Below the pieces are notes generated by a model that saw only the letters and a program-made list of their open reading frames with translations, searched no databases and had not been told where the DNA came from. 64,000 nucleotides of DNA. Source: Chloroflexota bacterium (GTDB lineage: Bacteria > Chloroflexota > Ktedonobacteria > Ktedonobacterales > JADMIN01). The stretch covers positions 1-64,000 of the forward strand of contig JAJPKE010000021.1 in assembly GCA_021323855.1 (NCBI GenBank), given 5' to 3'. This document shows positions 63,514 to 64,000 of this stretch, piece after piece (the stretch's first letter is position 1; every line of letters starts with the position of its first letter). The position numbers and the translations under genes were made by a program.

Positions 63514-64000
63514 ATGACTGATAACGCCCGCTCGCTCACTGAGGTAACGCTCTCGCTGGATCGCGGCGCGCCCTCCGGCGGCATGGATAGCACACGCCGC
63601 GCGCTGCGCCCCCTCACCGTCAGTGACCCGCTCTATGGAGCCATCAAGGTATCGGCGTGGGCGGCGGCGCTGCTGGCGACTCCGCCGTTTCAGCGGCTTG
63701 CGGGCGTTTCGCTCTCCGATGTTCCCGGCGACCTGCTCTTTGGGCACGCTTTTCCTTCGCGGCTCGACCACACTATCGGCGTGTATCACCTGGCGCGCGT
63801 CGCTCGTCCCCGCGACCGCGCGCTTCAGGTGGCGGCGCTGGCGCATGATCTCGGCCACGGCCCGTTCTCGCATCTCAGCGAAACGCTGATGAGCGAATGG
63901 CTGGGCGAAGACCACGAAACGCGCTCGATTCGCCTGCTAGATGCCGTGCGCGCGGCGCTGCCGGAATCTGCGCAACGCCGCCTGGACTGGCTGGACTGGG
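63514..64000 (+). CDS. HD-domain phosphohydrolase (5' part, runs off right edge)
   Basis: The open frame from ATG 63514 reaches the window end (162 residues so far). RLDHTIGVYHLARVA and LAHDLGHGPFSHLSE give the H...HD...H metal-binding set of dNTP triphosphohydrolase-like COG1078/YwfO proteins. GGGGAAG lies about ten bases upstream. The window ends in a short CTGGACTGG repeat inside the gene. Confidence 0.8.
   Translation, partial: MTDNARSLTEVTLSLDRGAPSGGMDSTRRALRPLTVSDPLYGAIKVSAWAAALLATPPFQRLAGVSLSDVPGDLLFGHAFPSRLDHTIGVYHLARVARPRDRALQVAALAHDLGHGPFSHLSETLMSEWLGEDHETRSIRLLDAVRAALPESAQRRLDWLDW

Overview
The window is a GC-rich bacterial chromosome segment. Several traits suggest a Gram-positive-like or Chloroflexota (Ktedonobacteria-type) organism: a LexA box of the GAAC-N4-GTTC type, an ImuB/DUF6504/DnaE2 mutasome cassette, an XRE plus NB-ARC plus TPR regulator, MutS2, a pyruvate phosphate dikinase, and many GTG/TTG starts. 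No rRNA or universal marker was available to prove this, so the lineage is an inference.

Positions 1-2646 hold the edge of a minus-strand gene, a PAP2 phosphatase and a diacylglycerol-kinase-like lipid kinase. Positions 2711-24997 form a defence island. It has a minus-strand DUF4062-like/Shedu-like gene, a 3'-truncated type I restriction hsdR, and a class 1 DISARM-like set: drmD (broken by one in-frame TGA), drmMI, drmA and drmB. No drmC was found. Inserted among these are an antisense HAD hydrolase, an antisense gene of weakly recognised family, and a RelE-like/UvrD helicase fusion coupled to drmA by an ATGA overlap. A large tRNA-guanine-transglycosylase (DpdA/ArcS-like) gene converges on drmB with a 24-base gap. 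The combination of DISARM parts with a base-exchange enzyme is the most unusual thing in the window.

Positions 25455-31523 carry a sigma-region-4-like HTH protein and the SOS mutasome operon imuB > DUF6504 > dnaE2 (minus strand), preceded by a perfect LexA-type box. A tRNA-Gly(TCC) follows, then smc at 32264-36004.

Positions 36200-64000 look like ordinary chromosome: a secreted SH3/glycosidase-like protein, an atypical SDR, a retropepsin-like lipoprotein, ppdK, a DinD/BRO protein, an SPL-like radical SAM enzyme with odd cysteine spacing, mutS2, a methyltransferase, a SUMF1-domain protein, a DHFR-like reductase with an ABM protein, a large NB-ARC regulator, a NagD-type HAD phosphatase with a terminator-bearing leader, a COG4705 membrane protein, clpP with a Ser-His-Asn triad, a PrpE-like phosphatase, an ECF sigma factor with a membrane anti-sigma/receptor, an APH(6)-like kinase with a leader terminator facing an MmyB-type regulator, and the start of an HD-domain phosphohydrolase. 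Intergenic spaces carry at least three families of small palindromic repeats.
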